Positions 32,836 to 43,823 of a DNA stretch of 64,000 nucleotides are shown piece by piece. The stretch's first letter is position 1, and every line of letters begins with the position of its first letter. Below the pieces are notes generated by a model, which worked only from the letters and a program-made list of their open reading frames with translations, had not been told where the DNA came from and searched no databases. Source of the stretch: Bradyrhizobium sp. 21 (GTDB taxonomy: Bacteria > Pseudomonadota > Alphaproteobacteria > Rhizobiales > Xanthobacteraceae); the NCBI RefSeq assembly GCF_023073335.1, contig NZ_JADPJG010000035.1, positions 1 through 64,000 on the forward strand, read 5' to 3'. Position numbers and translations under genes: made by a program.

Positions 32836-34065
32836 ATGACTGAAACGGCCGATGATCTGAGCGCCCCGCTCGGACAGGACAAGCCGCGCCGGAAACACCG
32901 GCGGCGGCTGCCGTTCACGGCCATGCAGTTGCTTGCGGTCCTGCTCGGCCTGTTCCTGGTCGCCTTTGCCGGCTTCGCCATCTTCAACAAGGATCCGCTC
33001 GGCGGCGAGCCGATGACGCGGCTTGCGATCCGCGAACCCAAAGCCGAAGACAAGGCCAGCGACGAGAAGCCGGCCGCCTCCGACCACGGCCAGGAAAGCA
33101 AGCAAGACAGCAAGCACGAGGCCAAGGAAGCCTCGAAGCAGCCGGGCGAGCAGAAGACTGTCACCATGATCGACGGTTCCACCGGCACGCGCCACGACGT
33201 GGTGATCGGCGGCGGCAATGCCGCCGACAAGGTCGAGGCCGCCTCCGCGCCGCCGCCCGTCATGGCCGGGATCGATTCCAAGCTGCTGGAGAAATCGCGC
33301 TACGGCATGATCCCCGTGGTTGCCGGTGATCTGAAGCCGTTCAACGTCTATGCGGCGGATGCGGACCGCGCCAAGGCCGCCAGGATGCCTGTTGTCGCGA
33401 TCCTGATCGGCGGCCTCGGCGTCGGCGCTGCCAAGACCACCGATGCCATCATGAGGCTGCCGCCGGCGGTGACGCTGGCCTTCACGCCTTATGGATCTGA
33501 TCCAGGAAAGCTCGCCGAGCGGGCCCGCGCCCAGCGCCACGAGATCTTCCTCCAGATCCCGATGGAGCCCTACGACTTCCCCGACAACGATCCGGGGCCG
33601 CAGACGCTGCTGACCTCGCTCAGCGCCGACCAGAACATGGACCGCCTGTACTGGCATCTGAGCCGGATGCAGGGCTATGCCGGCCTTACCAATTTCATGG
33701 GCGCCCGCTTCATCGCAACGGACGCGGCCATGCAGCCGATCATCCGCGAGGCGGCCAAGCGCGGCCTCGGCTTCTTCGACGACGGCTCCTCGCCCCGCAG
33801 CATCGCGCCCCAGGCCGCGGCAAGCCAGGCGATGCCGTTCGGCAAGGGCGATATCGCGATCGACGTGGTGCCGACCCCCGCCGAGATCGACCGCGCCCTC
33901 AGCAAGCTCGAAGCGGCGGCGCGCGAGCGTGGCGCGGCCGTAGGCATCGCCTCCGCCCTCCCGGTCTCGATCGAGCGCATCGGCGCCTGGACCAAGACTT
34001 TGGGCGACCGAGGTATCCTTTTGGTGCCATTGACAACCGCGATGCTGAAATCAAAATCCAGCTAG
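32836..34065 (+). CDS. YibQ-type divergent polysaccharide deacetylase family protein
   Basis: A 409-residue protein with a cytoplasmic basic N-terminus (KPRRKHRRRL), one membrane anchor (AMQLLAVLLGLFLVAFAGFA), a charged low-complexity linker (about 75-130, rich in lysine, glutamate and serine) and a C-terminal domain from about 185. VVAILIGGLGVGAAKTTDAI, VTLAFTPYGSDPGKLAERAR and IFLQIPMEPYDFPDNDPGPQ are hallmarks of the divergent polysaccharide deacetylase family (DUF610/YibQ). It is periplasmic. The position after envC-ctpA is conserved and suggests a cell-wall role. The start at 32836 avoids a frame that runs back into the ctpA terminator. Confidence 0.9.
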   Translation: MTETADDLSAPLGQDKPRRKHRRRLPFTAMQLLAVLLGLFLVAFAGFAIFNKDPLGGEPMTRLAIREPKAEDKASDEKPAASDHGQESKQDSKHEAKEASKQPGEQKTVTMIDGSTGTRHDVVIGGGNAADKVEAASAPPPVMAGIDSKLLEKSRYGMIPVVAGDLKPFNVYAADADRAKAARMPVVAILIGGLGVGAAKTTDAIMRLPPAVTLAFTPYGSDPGKLAERARAQRHEIFLQIPMEPYDFPDNDPGPQTLLTSLSADQNMDRLYWHLSRMQGYAGLTNFMGARFIATDAAMQPIIREAAKRGLGFFDDGSSPRSIAPQAAASQAMPFGKGDIAIDVVPTPAEIDRALSKLEAAARERGAAVGIASALPVSIERIGAWTKTLGDRGILLVPLTTAMLKSKSS

Positions 34066-34142
34066 ATCAACGGATTGGTACGGCACGGGTCCCGCGGGGC
34101 CGGATCGAGCCTTACCGACAGCATGCGAGAGGGTCTGGCGGA

Positions 34143-34649
34143 ATGGCGCGTTACGAGGATCTGCCCTACCGGACCTGCGTCGGCGTGATGCTGATCAACA
34201 CGAAGGGCCTGGTGTTCATCGGCCGCCGCGCCGGCGGCATCGAGCATGTCGACGACACCCATGTCTGGCAGATGCCGCAGGGCGGCGTCGATCCCGGCGA
34301 GGACAATTGGGATGCCGCCCGGCGCGAGCTCTATGAGGAGACCAGCGTGCGCTCGGTCGAGCGGCTCGGCGAGGTTCCGGACTGGCTCACTTACGACATT
34401 CCGCGCACAGTTGCGGGCCGCACCTGGAAGGGCCGCTATCGTGGCCAGCGCCAAAAGTGGTTCGCAGTCCGCTTCACCGGCAAGGACAGCGAGATCAACG
34501 TCGAAAAGCCCGGCGGCGGCGGCCACAAGGCCGAGTTCGTGAGCTGGCGCTGGGAGCCGATGAAGAATCTGACGGGGCTGATCATCCCGTTCAAGCGCCC
34601 GGTCTATGAGCGCGTGGTGAAGGAATTTTCCGCGCTGGCGGAGGAGTAA
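34143..34649 (+). CDS. rppH: RNA pyrophosphohydrolase RppH (first Nudix copy)
   Basis: A 168-residue Nudix hydrolase. YEDLPYRTCVGVMLINTKGL is the usual RppH start. The Nudix box is GGVDPGEDNWDAARRELYEE followed by TSV; the final glycine of the box is serine, as is common in RppH. RGQRQKWFAVRFTGKDSEIN and FKRPVYERVVKEF complete the match. The enzyme removes 5' pyrophosphate from mRNA and starts decay. A second copy follows at 34693. Confidence 0.95.
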   Translation: MARYEDLPYRTCVGVMLINTKGLVFIGRRAGGIEHVDDTHVWQMPQGGVDPGEDNWDAARRELYEETSVRSVERLGEVPDWLTYDIPRTVAGRTWKGRYRGQRQKWFAVRFTGKDSEINVEKPGGGGHKAEFVSWRWEPMKNLTGLIIPFKRPVYERVVKEFSALAEE

Positions 34650-34655
34650 ATCAAA

Positions 34656-34699
34656 TTGTCGTTCCGGGTTCGGTGCTAATGCATCCCTCGGAATGACAA
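34656..34699. repeat. Short inverted repeat between the two rppH genes
   Basis: TTGTCGTTCC (34656-34665) and GGAATGACAA (34690-34699) are nearly complementary ends of a small dispersed-type palindrome. The ATG proposed for the second rppH gene (34693) lies inside the right arm. Confidence 0.65.
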
Positions 34700-35214
34700 C
34701 GAAAGATCCAAGCGTGACCGATGAAAAGCCCTACCGTCCCAATGTTGGGATCGCGCTGTTCAATGCCGCCGGCCGGGTGCTGATTGGGCACCGCTTCAAG
34801 GGCGACGGGCCCGAGATCGTCCTGCCGGGTCTCGATTGGCAAATGCCTCAAGGCGGTGTCGACGAAGGTGAGAACCTGCGCGATGCGGCGCTGCGCGAGC
34901 TCTGGGAGGAGACCAGCGTCAAGAGCGCGGCCTATCTCGGCGAGACCGACTGGCTGACTTACGAATTCCCCCCTTACGACGGACCGCAGACGCATCGCCT
35001 CGCGAAATTCCGGGGGCAGCGCCAGAAGTGGTTCGCGTTGCGCTTCACCGGCAAGGATGACGAGATTGATCCGTTGACGCCGCGCAACGACCAGCCCGCG
35101 GAATTCGACGCCTGGCGCTGGGAGCGGCTCGACCGCGTCGCCGATCTCGTGGTGCCGTTCCGCCGCGACGTCTACCGCGCAGTGGCCCGGCATTTCGCGG
35201 CCTTCGCAACCTAA
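34693..35214 (+). CDS. RNA pyrophosphohydrolase RppH-like (second Nudix copy)
   Basis: A 173-residue paralogue of the preceding gene. YRPNVGIALFNAAGRVLIGH, the Nudix box GGVDEGENLRDAALRELWEE with TSV, and RGQRQKWFALRFTGKDDEID are all conserved, so it should also be active on triphosphorylated RNA or a related dinucleotide substrate. The middle differs from the first copy (FPPYDGPQTHRLAKF), which could change specificity. The ATG at 34693 lies in a repeat; a GTG at 34711 (giving MTDEKPYRPNVG) is a good alternative start. Confidence 0.9.
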   Translation: MTTKDPSVTDEKPYRPNVGIALFNAAGRVLIGHRFKGDGPEIVLPGLDWQMPQGGVDEGENLRDAALRELWEETSVKSAAYLGETDWLTYEFPPYDGPQTHRLAKFRGQRQKWFALRFTGKDDEIDPLTPRNDQPAEFDAWRWERLDRVADLVVPFRRDVYRAVARHFAAFAT

Positions 35215-35218
35215 AAAA

Positions 35219-35245
35219 CGCGAAAACAACCCCATGCACAGTAGA
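35219..35245. repeat. 27-bp dispersed repeat, copy B
   Basis: Identical over 27 bases to 8938-8964, with a similar CGGGG after it. It begins five bases after the stop of the second rppH gene. Confidence 0.85.
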
Positions 35246-35362
35246 ACGGGGTTGAAATCATTAGAGGATTCGCGGGAGATTTGCGTGTTGGGGGGACATC
35301 ATTCTCCGCTCCCTTCTCCCTTCCCCCTTGGAGCGCCCTTCGGGTTTCATCCCGCAGGGACT

Positions 35363-37054
35363 CTAATTGATCGGCCCCACCGTGAACGGGCCGATCGCGA
35401 TGACGTGGCAATCGCTGTCGCGCTTGGCGCAATCGGCGAGCGCGGAACTGACGGCGGTCTGCTCGTCCGCGGCCTTCAGGCCGAGGCCCGGCCGGCCCGC
35501 GGTGCCGACCGCGACTGCGTTCCAGCCCATGCCATCGCCGAGCTTGCGCACCACCTCGTCGCGGGAATCGGCCATGATCGAGGCGTTGGAGGCGGCATGG
35601 AAGAAGCCGGTGATCCTGAGCAGGGTCGGGATCGGCACGACGAAATTGTCGTCGACCGCGACGATCATGCAGGCGACGCCGGCGATCGCGCCGCAGGATT
35701 CCAGCGAACGGCGCGCGGCATCGTCGGTGGATGGTGCGCCCAACGTCATGAAGTATTGACCGCCCGGGCCGAGCGCGACCGAGCGGGATTTCGCCGCTGG
35801 TACGAACATGTTCTCAAGCCGGACTTTTGCGGGATCGCGCACCATCGGAAAATCCTTCGACGCGAAGGCCCGCTCGGTCATGGGATCCTGCCGGAGCCAA
35901 GGCTGCGGCGGCATCGGCGGCTGGCCATGCGTGTAGACGATAGTGTTGCCGATCGCATAGAGCTCGCAACGCCGCGGCGATTGCGCGGCATCGGCCCGCT
36001 TCTGGCACTGCTCGAGCGCTGAGTTGCGCGCGGCCTCCTCGTTTGGCTGGTTCAACGCCGAGCCGGTGAAGCCGGCGATATTGAGCGCGAAGGCTTTGTA
36101 ATCGCCGGCGGCGGAATAATCGCCAGCCAGATAGCTGCGGACACGCTCGTTGATGAAGGGCACGCTGTCGGCAGCAAGCTTGCCTGTGAGATGCGAAGCG
36201 GATGGTGACGGCATCGGCGCCATTGCGGCGCCGGCATTCGACGGAGCCATCGGCGCCTTGGCGAGTTGGGTCGGCGCGGGGCTCGGAGCAGAACTCGGCG
36301 CCGCAGCCACCGCCGTCGGCATTGCGCTCGGCGCAGCACTTGGTATCGCAGCACTTGGCGCGGCGGCCGGCGTCACTGCGGCGGTCACGGTCTGCTTGAG
36401 CTTGGTGTTGTAGAGCAAGCCGGTGACGACGATGGCGGCGACCGAGACGATGGCAACCACCAGCGGCCACATCCACACCGGTGCCGCGGCCACCTTGGAG
36501 GCCACCTTCTTCACCTTCGGCGTGTTGTAAGTGCCGTCCTCGCGCCGCATCGCCACCATGTAGGCGTGCACGGGCGTCGGGATGTTCTTCACTTCCTGCG
36601 CGCCGATATCGGCGAACTGCACCGACAGCTTGTTGGCGACCTGCTCGTGCACGGCGCGGGAAACACAGATGCCGCCGACCTCGGCGAGGCCTTCGAGCCG
36701 GGCGGCGATATTGACCCCGTCACCGAGCAGATCGCCGTCGCGCTCGACCACGTCGCCGATGGTGATGCCGATGCGGAACGACATCTGCCGGCTCGGCGGA
36801 TAGGCCATGTTGCGGGTTCGCAGGGATTCCTGGATATCGATCGCGCAGCGCACCGCATCGACCGCGCTCGGAAATTCGGCGAGCACGGCATCGCCGGCGG
36901 TATTGAAGATGCGCCCGCCCGCCTTGGCAATGAAATCGTCGACGACCTCGCGATAGGAGGCCATACGCCGCAGCGTCTCCTCCTCGTCTTCCGCGACCAG
37001 CCTTGAGTAACCGGCAATATCGGCTGCGAAAATCGCTGCGATCTTGCGTTTCAT
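35363..37054 (-). CDS. Membrane-anchored class III adenylate/guanylate cyclase
   Basis: A 563-residue protein. Residues 1-165 are a class III cyclase domain: metal aspartates D12 (AADIAGYSR) and D55 (TAGDAVLAEF), and transition-state residues N115 and R119 (GDGVNIAARLE). One membrane helix follows at about 194-214 (WPLVVAIVSVAAIVVTGLLY), then an alanine- and proline-rich linker (about 220-285), then a second region of about 270 residues. That region contains two repeats resembling stress-type modules (AALEQCQKRADA-like, LADCAKRDSDCHVIAIG). The catalytic domain is at the N-terminus in the cytoplasm, so the C-terminal part would be periplasmic and could sense a signal. The start at 37054 is chosen over 37075. 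Confidence 0.88.
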   Translation of the reverse strand: MKRKIAAIFAADIAGYSRLVAEDEEETLRRMASYREVVDDFIAKAGGRIFNTAGDAVLAEFPSAVDAVRCAIDIQESLRTRNMAYPPSRQMSFRIGITIGDVVERDGDLLGDGVNIAARLEGLAEVGGICVSRAVHEQVANKLSVQFADIGAQEVKNIPTPVHAYMVAMRREDGTYNTPKVKKVASKVAAAPVWMWPLVVAIVSVAAIVVTGLLYNTKLKQTVTAAVTPAAAPSAAIPSAAPSAMPTAVAAAPSSAPSPAPTQLAKAPMAPSNAGAAMAPMPSPSASHLTGKLAADSVPFINERVRSYLAGDYSAAGDYKAFALNIAGFTGSALNQPNEEAARNSALEQCQKRADAAQSPRRCELYAIGNTIVYTHGQPPMPPQPWLRQDPMTERAFASKDFPMVRDPAKVRLENMFVPAAKSRSVALGPGGQYFMTLGAPSTDDAARRSLESCGAIAGVACMIVAVDDNFVVPIPTLLRITGFFHAASNASIMADSRDEVVRKLGDGMGWNAVAVGTAGRPGLGLKAADEQTAVSSALADCAKRDSDCHVIAIGPFTVGPIN

Positions 37055-37179
37055 CTGCGTCCCGCCCCGGAACAAATTCGCGAGCGCAGAATGCCGCTAT
37101 CGGCGGCGCGGTGCAACAAAGTTTCAGCGCCCGCCACTACCGTGACGAGCGCTGAACTCATTCAGGAATTTGTAGCTTG

Positions 37180-37204
37180 AGCCCCGGTGCGATGCGCCGG
37201 GGCT
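37180..37204 (-). terminator. GC-rich palindrome at the atpC stop
   Basis: AGCCCCGG (37180-37187) and CCGGGGCT (37197-37204) form an eight-base-pair stem overlapping the end of atpC. No T-run follows on the minus strand, so it is a weak terminator candidate for the atp operon, or an mRNA-stabilising hairpin. Confidence 0.45.
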
Positions 37205-37611
37205 TAGTGCATAGCCGTCGAGTTGAGCTGCTGCTGGATGCTCTTGAAGTGGTCGAGCCGCGCGATGGCCTGATCGAGCTCGCTGCCTTCGTGCTCCTTC
37301 AATCCTTCTTCCATCTCGGAGACGGTCGCGGCGAACTGGGCGCGGTCGAGCTCGGCCAGCGACGTCGCGACGTCGGCTAGCACGGTGAGGCCCTTTTCGG
37401 AGACTTCGGCGATGCCGCCGAGCACGATGACCTTTTCGTGCTTGCCGCCGCTGGTGATGGTGAGGATGCCCGGCCGGATCGCAGCCACGACCGGCGCATG
37501 TCCCGCCAGCACGCCGAAGTCACCCTCGACGCCGGGAACGTCGACCTGGTCGACCTGGCCCGAGAATGCGAGCTTTTCCGGAGAGACGAGATCGAAGTGG
37601 AAGGAGGCCAT
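37204..37611 (-). CDS. atpC: ATP synthase F1 subunit epsilon
   Basis: A 135-residue subunit. FHFDLVSPEKLAFSGQVDQV opens the beta sandwich. DFGVLAGHAPVVAAIRPGIL is the most conserved stretch of the family. The C-terminal helical hairpin (about 90-133) is present. It is the last gene of the leftward atpHAGDC operon, 87 bases after atpD, with a repeat in the spacer. Confidence 0.97.
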   Translation of the reverse strand: MASFHFDLVSPEKLAFSGQVDQVDVPGVEGDFGVLAGHAPVVAAIRPGILTITSGGKHEKVIVLGGIAEVSEKGLTVLADVATSLAELDRAQFAATVSEMEEGLKEHEGSELDQAIARLDHFKSIQQQLNSTAMH

Positions 37612-37620
37612 GGATTACCT

Positions 37621-37694
37621 GCGAATGGTGAGTAGCGAATGGTGAGTGGCGAGGGGAGCAGCGGCTCTGTTCGCTACTCCCTATTCGCCATTCG
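37621..37694. repeat. GCGAATGG-type repeat between atpD and atpC
   Basis: A run of GCGAATGGTGAGTAGCGAATGG, continued by GGTGAGTGGCGAGG, is complemented by CTACTCCCTATTCGCCATTCG at the other end. It makes an imperfect hairpin in the spacer between atpD and atpC. Confidence 0.7.
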
Positions 37695-37698
37695 TCCC

Positions 37699-39141
<1,443 letters not shown>

Positions 39142-39209
39142 GAGGCTCTCCTTCGAAGTTCTGGACTTGCGAAATTCTGTACTTGAACAACCGTCGTTTG
39201 GTTCGTGCG

Positions 39210-40085
39210 TCAGACCGCCTCGGCGCCGGAGATGATCTCGATCAGCTCCTTGGTGATCTGGGCTTGACGGGTTCGGTTGTAGATCTGGGTTTGCTTGCGA
39301 ATCATTTCACCCGCGTTGCGGGTGGCGTTGTCCATCGAGCTCATCTGCGCGCCGTAGAACGAGGCGTTGTTTTCCAGGAGCGCGCGGAAGATCTGCACCG
39401 CGATATTGCGCGGCAACAGGCCGGAGAGGAGTTCGTCTTCCTCCGGCTCGTAGTCATAGGACGTCGTTGGCGCGTTCGCCGCCTTGTCCTCGACGATCAG
39501 CGGAATGATCTGCTGCGCGGTCGGGATCTGGGCAATCACCGATTTGAACTGCGCGTAGAACAGCGTGCAGACGTCGAACTCGCCGGCGTCGAAGCGCGCC
39601 AGGACTTTCCTGGCGATGTCCTCGGCGTTGACGAAGCCGAGCTGGCGAACGCTGCGCAGATCGAGGTGCTCGACGATCTGCTTGTCGAACAGGCGGCGCA
39701 GCTGCTCGTAGCCCTTGCGGCCGACGCAGAAGAATTTGACTTCCTTGCCCTGCGCGATCAGCGCCTGGGCGCGCTCGCGCGCGAGGCGAACGATCGACGA
39801 GTTGAAGGCGCCGGACAAGCCGCGCTCGCCGGTGCAGACCAGCAGCAGGTGGACCTGATCCTTGCCGGTGCCAGCGAGCAACGCTGGCGCACCGGGCGAA
39901 CCTGCGGCGGCGCTGGCGATGTTGGAGATCACCGCGCTCATCTTGTCGGCATAAGGCCGCGCCGCCTCGGCCGCTTGCTGGGCGCGGCGCAATCTGGACG
40001 CTGCGACCATCTGCATGGCCTTGGTGATCTTCTGCGTCGCCCTGGTCGAGGCGATGCGGACGCGCATGTCTTTAAGTGACGCCAT
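39210..40085 (-). CDS. atpG: ATP synthase F1 subunit gamma
   Basis: A 291-residue central stalk subunit. MASLKDMRVRIASTRATQKI and TKAMQMVAASRLRRAQ form the N-terminal coiled-coil helix. GLSGAFNSSIVR and the C-terminal ASFYGAQMSSMDNATRNAGE and YNRTRQAQITKELIEIISGA are the family ends. It is 152 bases downstream of atpA, across a dispersed repeat. Confidence 0.98.
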   Translation of the reverse strand: MASLKDMRVRIASTRATQKITKAMQMVAASRLRRAQQAAEAARPYADKMSAVISNIASAAAGSPGAPALLAGTGKDQVHLLLVCTGERGLSGAFNSSIVRLARERAQALIAQGKEVKFFCVGRKGYEQLRRLFDKQIVEHLDLRSVRQLGFVNAEDIARKVLARFDAGEFDVCTLFYAQFKSVIAQIPTAQQIIPLIVEDKAANAPTTSYDYEPEEDELLSGLLPRNIAVQIFRALLENNASFYGAQMSSMDNATRNAGEMIRKQTQIYNRTRQAQITKELIEIISGAEAV

Positions 40086-40140
40086 TCTTCGTGCACCCCG
40101 GCGGTTCGACCCATTGGATCAAGCCGCTAGCCTATCCCAA

Positions 40141-40230
40141 TCGTCATGCCCGGGCTTGTCCCGGGCATCCAATTCTTCGTCTCAACGCGGCAAGGCATGG
40201 ATGGCCGGGACAAGAAGCCCGGCCATGTGA
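40141..40230. repeat. Palindromic repeat between atpA and atpG
   Basis: Arms CGTCATGCCCGGGCTTGTCC (from 40141) and GGACAAGAAGCCCGGCCATG (to about 40227) face each other around a short spacer (ATCCAATTCTTCG). The transcript here would form a long stem between the alpha and gamma coding parts of the operon. Confidence 0.8.
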
Positions 40231-40237
40231 CGCTCTA

Positions 40238-41766
<1,529 letters not shown>

Positions 41767-41767
<1 letters not shown>

Positions 41768-42327
41768 CAGCCTGCCTCTTTCATCGCGTGCTTGATCGAA
41801 TTGAGTTTGGTGCGAAGCGAACTATCGATCATGCGGCTGCCAAGCTTGACCACGAGGCCACCGATGATCGAGGGGTCGACTTTCACGTTGAGCGCGACGT
41901 CCTTGCCGGTCACCGATTTCAGGGCGACTTTGAGGGCGTCGAGATTCTTGTCCGAGAGCGCCTCCGCCACGGTGACGTCGGCGGTCGCCTCGCCCTTGAA
42001 CCTGGCGACGAGGGCGCGGTAGGCGCGGATCACGTCAGCCACCGCGAACAGGCGGCGGTTGGCGGTCAGGACCTTGAGGAAATTGGCGGAGATGCCGGCG
42101 ACCCCGGCCTTTTCCAGCACGGCCGAGAGGGCCCTGGACTGGGCCTCGGCCGCGAACACCGGGCTGCGGACGAGGCGCTTCAGATCGGCGCTTTCGTTCA
42201 GCAAGCCCTCGAATTTTTCGAGATCGGCTTTGACCTCGTCGACCACTTTCTGGTCACGGGCCAGTTCAAACAAGGCCGTTGCATAACGGCCGGACACACC
42301 TGAAACGGACGTATCTTCTGCAGCCAC
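41767..42327 (-). CDS. atpH: ATP synthase F1 subunit delta
   Basis: A 186-residue peripheral stalk subunit. VSGRYATALFELARDQKVVD is the family start, and the C-terminal VDPSIIGGLVVKLGSRMIDS (GGxxxxxGxxxxDxSl) is invariant. I chose the GTG at 42327 (VAAEDTSVSG) because it gives the normal length. An upstream ATG at 42378 would add 17 residues with no similarity. It is the first gene of the operon; the Fo genes are not nearby, as is usual in alphaproteobacteria. Confidence 0.96.
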
Positions 42328-42977
42328 AGACGCGCTCTTTTTGCTGTCAAACTCGCAAGGGAAAAACCGTCGCCACAAAGCGGCGCCTAGCGATCCAAGC
42401 CCTTGGAATTCAAGCGGGACTTCGATTTTCGACCCTGCACGGAAGTGCCGGGCTCGTTAAAATCGCGGCTTTGCTAACATAGCAGGCGCGCAGGTGCAAC
42501 ATGACGCCAAATTAAAGGCATGACGTTCTGTCGCCAGTTCGTCGCACTCCACGACCACGCGCTGACGACATGCCACCCGACGGAATTGCAGCGCGCCCGG
42601 GACGAGGCCCACCAGCCGCCCGCCGTCCCAATCGTTCCAACCCTCAGCGCATAGCGGCCATGAGCACGGATCGCTGAGCCGTGATTTCCGGCCCGTTCGG
42701 CTCCACTCGCGAATACTTACGCAATTCTAAAGACAGAAAGACATGACTTCGTTCTTCAGTATTCGCAAGAAGTCACTAAGTTAACAAATCATTAAAATCC
42801 AAGATTACGGAACATCGATTGAATATCGAGCGACGGTAACAAGATATTTCATGACGACACGGAACTGATTTACTGCCCAATTCATGCCTCATTAGGAATG
42901 GAAACGCCAACCCGCTCGCAAACACATGGGGGCTCCACTTGCCACATATGTGGCAATACTAGCTTAGGGACCACTAA
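42328..42977. promoter_or_regulatory. Divergent regulatory region between atpH and rlpA
   Basis: About 650 bases with no gene. The left part should carry the atp operon promoter on the minus strand. The stretch from about 42715 to 42860 is markedly A+T-rich (AAGTTAACAAATCATTAAAA) and contrasts with the surrounding DNA; it may be a promoter or a nucleoid-protein-binding zone for rlpA. The region ends with the 18-bp palindrome reported separately. No -35/-10 pair is assigned. Confidence 0.5.
42939..42956. promoter_or_regulatory. Perfect 18-bp palindrome before rlpA
   Basis: TTGCCACATATGTGGCAA is a perfect inverted repeat ending 21 bases before the rlpA ATG. It has the size and symmetry of a dimeric repressor operator, and in RNA would fold into a small hairpin close to the ribosome-binding site (AGGGA at about 42966). 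Confidence 0.6.
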
Positions 42978-43484
42978 ATGCTGTCTTTGAAGACGCTGGG
43001 CTCTGTGACCCGGCCGCGTACGATCGCTTTCGTTGCCGCAACTCTCCTTGTCGCTGGAACTGCCACCGAAGCTTCCGCCAAATCCCGGCATCACCACCGG
43101 TATTCCCACCATCATCATCGCCACCAAGCAGAGAACGAGGCCAACACGACCTCCGATTGGCGCAACGCCAATGCGTCGATGACACCGTCGTCGGGCACCG
43201 GCCGCAGCTTCTCCGGCATGGCTTCGTTCTACGGCAACGAGTCCGGCAGCAAGACCGCGTCGGGCCAGCGCTTCAACCAGAACGCCATGACCGCGGCGCA
43301 CCGTTCGCTGCCGTTCGGCACCAAGCTGCGCGTCACCCATGGCGGCTCGAGCGTCGTCGTCACCATCAACGACCGTGGCCCGTTCATTCGCGGCCGTGTC
43401 CTTGACCTCTCCACGGGCGCTGCCCGCGCCATCGGCCTCACCGGCGCCGGCGTCGGCCGCGTCACTGCGGAAGTGGTCTCTTAA
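42978..43484 (+). CDS. rlpA: RlpA-like septal ring lytic transglycosylase family protein
   Basis: A 168-residue exported protein. The signal peptide (RTIAFVAATLLVAGTATEAS) probably ends after ASA. A histidine-rich linker follows (SRHHHRYSHHHHRHQAEN). The double-psi beta barrel domain covers about 80-165: GMASFYGNESGSKTASGQRF, LPFGTKLRVTHGGSSVVVTI, NDRGPFIRGRVLDLS. There is no lipoprotein cysteine and no SPOR domain, so it is a minimal form. RlpA enzymes cleave naked glycan strands at the septum. The histidine cluster might bind metal, but this is only a composition remark. Confidence 0.92.
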   Translation: MLSLKTLGSVTRPRTIAFVAATLLVAGTATEASAKSRHHHRYSHHHHRHQAENEANTTSDWRNANASMTPSSGTGRSFSGMASFYGNESGSKTASGQRFNQNAMTAAHRSLPFGTKLRVTHGGSSVVVTINDRGPFIRGRVLDLSTGAARAIGLTGAGVGRVTAEVVS

Positions 43485-43571
43485 AGCGCGCGATAGCGCC
43501 TCACCGCACAAGCGAAGTTCTCGTCATCGTCCGCCCGGACATGTGAGCGGCGGGATCAGCGCGGGGTGAAC

Positions 43572-43605
43572 AAGCCCGCCGTCTTGGGGGACGGCGGGCT
43601 TTTTG
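43572..43605 (+). terminator. Intrinsic terminator after rlpA
   Basis: AAGCCCGCCGTC (43572-43583) pairs with GACGGCGGGCTT (43590-43601), followed by TTTTG. The twelve-base-pair stem with a T-run is strong; it lies 88 bases after the rlpA stop. Confidence 0.9.
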
Positions 43606-43640
43606 TTGTCTTGCCGTAAGAGCAGCGCAACCGTCCCTCC

Positions 43641-43779
43641 CGTGTCCCGGACGCGCTGCAGCGCGTAGCGTTGCTGCGCAGAGCCGGGACCCAGAAAGCG
43701 ACACGGATCGCTGCGGCATGGGCCCCGGCTCTGCAGCGCACTGCCGAAGAGGCGCTGCGCTGCGTCCGGGGCACGAGAC
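43641..43779. repeat. Dispersed CGTGTCCCGGACGCG repeat, copy 1
   Basis: Begins CGTGTCCCGGACGCGCTGCA and ends GCGTCCGGGGCACGAGAC; the ends pair (GTGTCCCGGACGC with GCGTCCGGGGCAC). The middle contains GCAGAGCCGGGACCC and GGGCCCCGGCTCTGC as a second paired set. A close relative lies at 60666-60802. Both copies sit beside the 3' end of a leftward gene (priA and thpR). Confidence 0.85.
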
Positions 43780-43823
43780 GGCGGTTTTGGCTCGCAATGA
43801 CGGGGAGAGAGTTTTGCAGCCCT

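Noticed and set aside
37180..37204. Palindrome at the atpC stop as a full intrinsic terminator
   Set aside because: The stem is good but there is no T-run on the minus strand, so it is kept only as a low-confidence call.
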